A DNA stretch of 64,000 bases from CAYUTA01 sp964447605. GTDB taxonomy: Bacteria; Bacillota; Clostridia; Christensenellales; CAG-138. The notes under the pieces were generated by a model. That model was not told the DNA's origin and made no database searches. It saw only the letters and a list, made by a program, of their open reading frames with translations. Shown piece after piece: positions 61,059 to 64,000 of this stretch. The stretch covers positions 1 through 64,000 of the forward strand of contig CAYUTA010000005.1 in NCBI GenBank assembly GCA_964447605.1, read 5' to 3'. The translations under genes were made by a program, and so were the position numbers. Each line of letters begins with the position of its first letter. The first letter of the stretch is position 1.

Positions 61059-61523
61059 TCATGCGGTTTCTCCCGCCTGCCGCGCAAGGAACGCCTCCAT
61101 CAGCTCCGCCGCATCGGCAACGTACTTCAGACAGGGCCGCCTTGCATAGCGCTCGCGCGTATGCGCGTCCGCCACCGCCTCCACGTTTGATTTGGCGTTT
61201 TTGAGCAGGTCGCGGCAGAGGATGCTGCCGTCCTTTGCTACAAACGCCTTCGCCAGCGCGCGAATATTTGCATAATGCGCGTTCTTCTTCCCCTTGTCGG
61301 CCGGGTCGTCGTAACCGGCGGCAACGCCCGCGACCATGAACATGGCGCTGACCGTGCCGCAGACCTCGTGCAGCTGCCCCATGCCGCCGCCAAACGACGA
61401 CGCAAACCGCGCCGCCTGCCGCTCATCCATGCCGGCTTCTTTACAAAAGGCGATCAAAACCGCCTGCGCACAGTTATAGCCTTGCAAAAACTTTTCCTGC
61501 GCAATCTCGCTTTTACTCCGCAT
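61059..61523 (-). CDS. C_GCAxxG_C_C family protein
   Basis: The 154-residue protein shows the family's cysteine pattern: GYNCAQAVLIAF near residue 15, GGGMGQLHEVCGTVSAM near 45, then single cysteines in ILCRDLL and PCLKYV. The family is common in anaerobes, is probably redox- or metal-related, and has no settled function. The start lies inside the end of the thioesterase gene and has GGAG upstream, so the two are coupled. Confidence 0.9.
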   Translation of the reverse strand: MRSKSEIAQEKFLQGYNCAQAVLIAFCKEAGMDERQAARFASSFGGGMGQLHEVCGTVSAMFMVAGVAAGYDDPADKGKKNAHYANIRALAKAFVAKDGSILCRDLLKNAKSNVEAVADAHTRERYARRPCLKYVADAAELMEAFLARQAGETA

Positions 61524-61995
61524 GACTCCGTTCTCCATTCTTACTTTTAATATAGTGCATCGCGGTACCCGTTGCGTACAGCCGCGTTCCATCCTCCGCG
61601 TCAAACGCTTCCGTGCAGATATGCAGCAGCCGCCTGCCCGGAAACGTCACACCGGCGCGCACATGCACCCGCGCGTCGATGGGAATTGCATAAAGGTACG
61701 ACACCTGCAGCGTAACCGTGGGTGAAATCGCGTCCTGCGGCGTAAAACAGCGGGCGACGACACCGCCGATGCTGTCGAGCATGGTTGCAATCACACCGCC
61801 GTGCACAACGTTGTTGCCGTTGCGCATCCAAGGCTGCATCGCAAATACCGCTTCGACCGTTCTCTGCTCAAAACTGCAGGCGACCAGCCGCGGATGCAGC
61901 CTGCCATAGACGGCGTCCGCCATATCCGCGACCATCTCCAGCATGTTGCTTTCCACATAGGCCTCCATTTGCGACTGATCGGTTAAAACAGGCAT
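61513..61995 (-). CDS. PaaI-like hotdog-fold thioesterase
   Basis: The 160-residue protein carries NVVHGGVIATMLDSIGGVVA, the PaaI/hotdog helix motif, followed by SPTVTLQVSYLYAIPIDARVHVRA. Members hydrolyse acyl-CoA or aryl-CoA thioesters; the substrate is unknown. AAGGAG eight bases before MPVLTDQS fixes the start. Confidence 0.88.
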   Translation of the reverse strand: MPVLTDQSQMEAYVESNMLEMVADMADAVYGRLHPRLVACSFEQRTVEAVFAMQPWMRNGNNVVHGGVIATMLDSIGGVVARCFTPQDAISPTVTLQVSYLYAIPIDARVHVRAGVTFPGRRLLHICTEAFDAEDGTRLYATGTAMHYIKSKNGERSHAE

Positions 61996-62101
61996 CCTGT
62001 GTTCTCCTTGCTCCCGCGCGTGATGCGCGGCGTTTTCCATGCGTACTATCATACGACATCGCGCGCGTTTTTTCCAGCCCTGCAGTTACACTTGAGGGCA
62101 A

Positions 62102-62130
62102 TTGACAAAACGCGCCGAACACAATATGCT
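62102..62130 (+). promoter_or_regulatory. Promoter of the glycosyltransferase operon
   Basis: A perfect TTGACA at 62102-62107 and TATGCT at 62125-62130 are 17 bases apart. The predicted leader is about 95 bases. Confidence 0.8.
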
Positions 62131-62230
62131 GTACGCAGGCTCCGGCCGCAAGTTTTTTTGCTCGTCAGGGGCTTGTTTTCAATCAGTTATCCGAGAAGAA
62201 ATACGCAACGGCGAAAGGAATTTGATCCGT

Positions 62231-63421
62231 ATGGAACCGGTACAGCCAGCAATTGTAGCCATTGGCTATAACCGCCCCGAGGCGCTCCGCCGACTGCTTA
62301 TAAGCATTGGCAGCGCCGATTTTTCCGGCATGTACAACGTGACGCTCGTCATCAGCCTCGATAAGAGCGATAATCAGCGCGAGGTTGCCGCCGTCGCAGA
62401 GTCGTTCGATTGGCCATATGGGCAAAAGAAGCTGCGGCTGTACGGCACACGGCAGGGGCTGCGCGCGCATGTGCTGGCCTGTGGCGACCTGGCCCGTGAT
62501 TATGGCGCGGTCATCCTGCTCGAGGACGATCTTGTGGTATCGCGTGCGTTTTACCGCTATGCCGTCGGCGCGCTTGCTTACTACGGCGACGCGCCGGAGC
62601 TTGCCGGGATTGCGCTGTACAGCCACGCATGGAACGGCTATGCGGACGTGCAGTTTATCGCGCAAAGGAACGCATACGACACCTATCTTGGCCAGTACAG
62701 CATCACATGGGGCCAATGCTGGAGCGCGTCGCAATGGCGCGGATTCCGGCGGTGGTATGATGCGCATGGCGTGCTGCCGGATGCGCTGGCCGCGCGCGTG
62801 CCCGCAGACATCACGCATTGGCCGGATACCTCCTGGGGGAAATATTTCATATATTATATGGTGGAAAACGGCCTGTACTATGTCATTCCCTACACCTCGC
62901 TTTCAACGAACTGTGAGGAAGCGGGCCAGCATGCCGCGGGCGGCTGCGACGCGCATCAGGTCATGCTGCTTGACGATTGTATGGATTGGCGGTTTGCGCC
63001 AATCGGGCAGGCCGTGCGCTATGACGTCTTTTTTGAACGCATCGGGCTGAAGATGCCGCCTGTTGCCGGGCTGTCCGGCGCAAACGTCTGCGTGGACCTC
63101 AACGACCAGAAGCGCGCGTCGTTCGGCAGGCGCTATCTGCTCAGCACCGCACGCTATGATCTGCCCGTGGTTGCTTCGTTCGGCATGCGCATGCGTCCCA
63201 TCGAGGCCAATGTGCAGTATGACGTTGCAGGCGGCGATATCCGCCTTTACGACACCGGAGGCAGGGCGATTGGGCGACCCGTATCCGACAGTGCGCAGCG
63301 CCGCATGGAGTACGAGACCTACCGGCTCGGCTGGCGCAGACTGCTGAAATATTCCCTCGCTGCCATGTTCGCAAAAATAGGCGGCCGCCTGCGCCGCATG
63401 TTTTACAGAGGCGGCGCATGA
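62231..63421 (+). CDS. Glycosyltransferase family 2-like protein
   Basis: The 396-residue protein has a GT-A type start (AIVAIGYNRPEALRRLLISI), a nucleotide-sugar metal motif in VILLEDDLVVSRAFY (near residue 98), and an acceptor region with WGKYFIYYMVENGLYYVIPYTSLSTNCEEAG. This order resembles eukaryote-like GNT-I family and bacterial sugar transferases; the sugar is unknown. AAAGGA lies 12 bases before the ATG, a little far. Its stop overlaps the next gene's start (ATGA), so the two likely act on the same surface polysaccharide. Confidence 0.8.
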   Translation: MEPVQPAIVAIGYNRPEALRRLLISIGSADFSGMYNVTLVISLDKSDNQREVAAVAESFDWPYGQKKLRLYGTRQGLRAHVLACGDLARDYGAVILLEDDLVVSRAFYRYAVGALAYYGDAPELAGIALYSHAWNGYADVQFIAQRNAYDTYLGQYSITWGQCWSASQWRGFRRWYDAHGVLPDALAARVPADITHWPDTSWGKYFIYYMVENGLYYVIPYTSLSTNCEEAGQHAAGGCDAHQVMLLDDCMDWRFAPIGQAVRYDVFFERIGLKMPPVAGLSGANVCVDLNDQKRASFGRRYLLSTARYDLPVVASFGMRMRPIEANVQYDVAGGDIRLYDTGGRAIGRPVSDSAQRRMEYETYRLGWRRLLKYSLAAMFAKIGGRLRRMFYRGGA

Positions 63422-64000
63422 AACATTTGTTTGCCACAGCCCAAAAAGTCCTCTGCAACCGGATTGCCGCGTGCAAAATGCGCGGCGCGCTTGGCGCGCC
63501 CGACCGTTCGCGCATCTGTATGTTCCATGACGTCGTCCCCGACGGCGCGCCGTTGCCGGACGAGTACGCCTGCTCCATCGGCACGCTCAGGCAGATTGTA
63601 ACGGCATACCAGGCGCGCGGCTTTTCGTTTGTCACGCTCGACGCCCTGCTGGACACGCCGTACCGCGCGGCCAGACGCCATATGGCCGTGCTGACGTTTG
63701 ACGACGGGTTTGCCAGCGTATATACGCAGGCAGCGCCCTGTCTGGCCGGGAATAACGTTCCTTTCGTCGCGTATGTCACAAGCGGGTACCTTGGCAAAGA
63801 AGGATATCTCAGCCGGACACAGCTGAAAGCGCTTGCCGCCAATCCGCTCTGCACCATCGGCTCACACCTGGTCACGCACCCGATGACGCGCTTTCTTTCC
63901 CCGGAGGAATTGAAGCGCGAACTTCTGGAAAGCCGCCTGACGCTCGAACGCCTGACCGGAAAGCCGGTAACGCACCTCGCTTTTCCCTATGGAAGCGCCT
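63418..64000 (+). CDS. Polysaccharide deacetylase family protein (partial, cut by window end)
   Basis: The first 194 residues are visible. The NodB-domain motifs are present: MFHDVVP near residue 34, LTFDDGFAS (motif 1, metal-binding and catalytic aspartates) near 97, and IGSHLVTHPM (motif 2, metal-binding histidines) near 148. LAFPYGS begins motif 3 at the edge. No signal peptide is obvious. Members remove acetyl groups from surface or wall polysaccharides. It overlaps the glycosyltransferase stop by four bases. Confidence 0.88.
   Translation, partial: MKHLFATAQKVLCNRIAACKMRGALGAPDRSRICMFHDVVPDGAPLPDEYACSIGTLRQIVTAYQARGFSFVTLDALLDTPYRAARRHMAVLTFDDGFASVYTQAAPCLAGNNVPFVAYVTSGYLGKEGYLSRTQLKALAANPLCTIGSHLVTHPMTRFLSPEELKRELLESRLTLERLTGKPVTHLAFPYGSA

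Noticed and set aside
1..64000. tRNA genes, CRISPR arrays, transposases
   Set aside because: No T-loop-like GGTTCGANTCC with cloverleaf context, no regularly spaced direct repeats with spacers, and no transposase or integrase motifs were seen by eye; a tRNAscan or CRISPR finder run would confirm.

Overview
The window is a dense, GC-rich (visibly well above 50% G+C), spore-forming Firmicute chromosome segment, most likely class Clostridia. The evidence is sigma-G, sigma-E, SpoIIGA and SpoIIE, the yqfC-yqfD-phoH-pgpH-ybeY-cdd-era-yqzL-recO block, a V-type ATPase operon, LL-diaminopimelate aminotransferase, a phosphofructokinase with pyrophosphate-type residues, and a large Bacillus/Clostridium-type SRP RNA. 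Family and genus cannot be fixed from the sequence. No phage, IS element, CRISPR array or tRNA gene was recognised, so this is core chromosome with a few accessory pieces.

Layout. 0-1.7 kb (minus): a STAS anti-sigma-factor antagonist and a HAMP sensor whose PP2C phosphatase domain is cut off at its first metal-binding motif. 1.8-8.7 kb (plus): an operon of a ~1,600-residue fusion protein (HD domain, helical repeats, NadD-like nucleotidyltransferase, possible acetyltransferase, phosphoribosyltransferase-like end), a divergent lactate/malate-dehydrogenase homologue and a flavoprotein. This is the best candidate for an undescribed system. 8.8-13.3 kb: EamA transporter, DUF362 ferredoxin-like protein, YetF-like membrane protein and a Tim44-like protein. 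13.3-21.6 kb: MutS2, a class I aminotransferase, an SGN-repeat lipoprotein behind a repressor-type palindrome, an O-antigen-ligase-like protein, and rsmD-coaD-DivIVA-like. 21.7-24.3 kb: M23 peptidase with a dockerin-like motif and an L,D-transpeptidase lipoprotein. 24.3-31.8 kb (minus): the conserved yqf/era/recO operon including a 39-residue yqzL. 31.9-36.6 kb: sigG facing a spoIIE-spoIIGA-sigE operon. 36.8-39.8 kb (plus): dapL-tmk-pfp. 40.1-44 kb (plus): a TipA-like MerR regulator with a textbook 19-bp-spacer promoter, then metNIQ. 44.1-46.3 kb: L-serine dehydratase alpha and beta genes and the SRP RNA. 46.3-55.8 kb (minus): V-type ATPase operon with a sodium-type rotor ring, ending in a short QueG-like gene. 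55.8-61 kb (minus): upp, rpiB, tsaC/sua5, prfA, prmC and DUF1385. 61-62 kb: a C_GCAxxG_C_C protein and a hotdog thioesterase. 62-64 kb (plus): a glycosyltransferase and a polysaccharide deacetylase cut by the window edge.

Recurring themes are tight translational coupling (many ATGA overlaps), several genes whose TATAAT box lies only 6-7 bases before the start codon (likely leaderless mRNAs), and two intergenic regions bounded by exact copies of a terminator-like hairpin.
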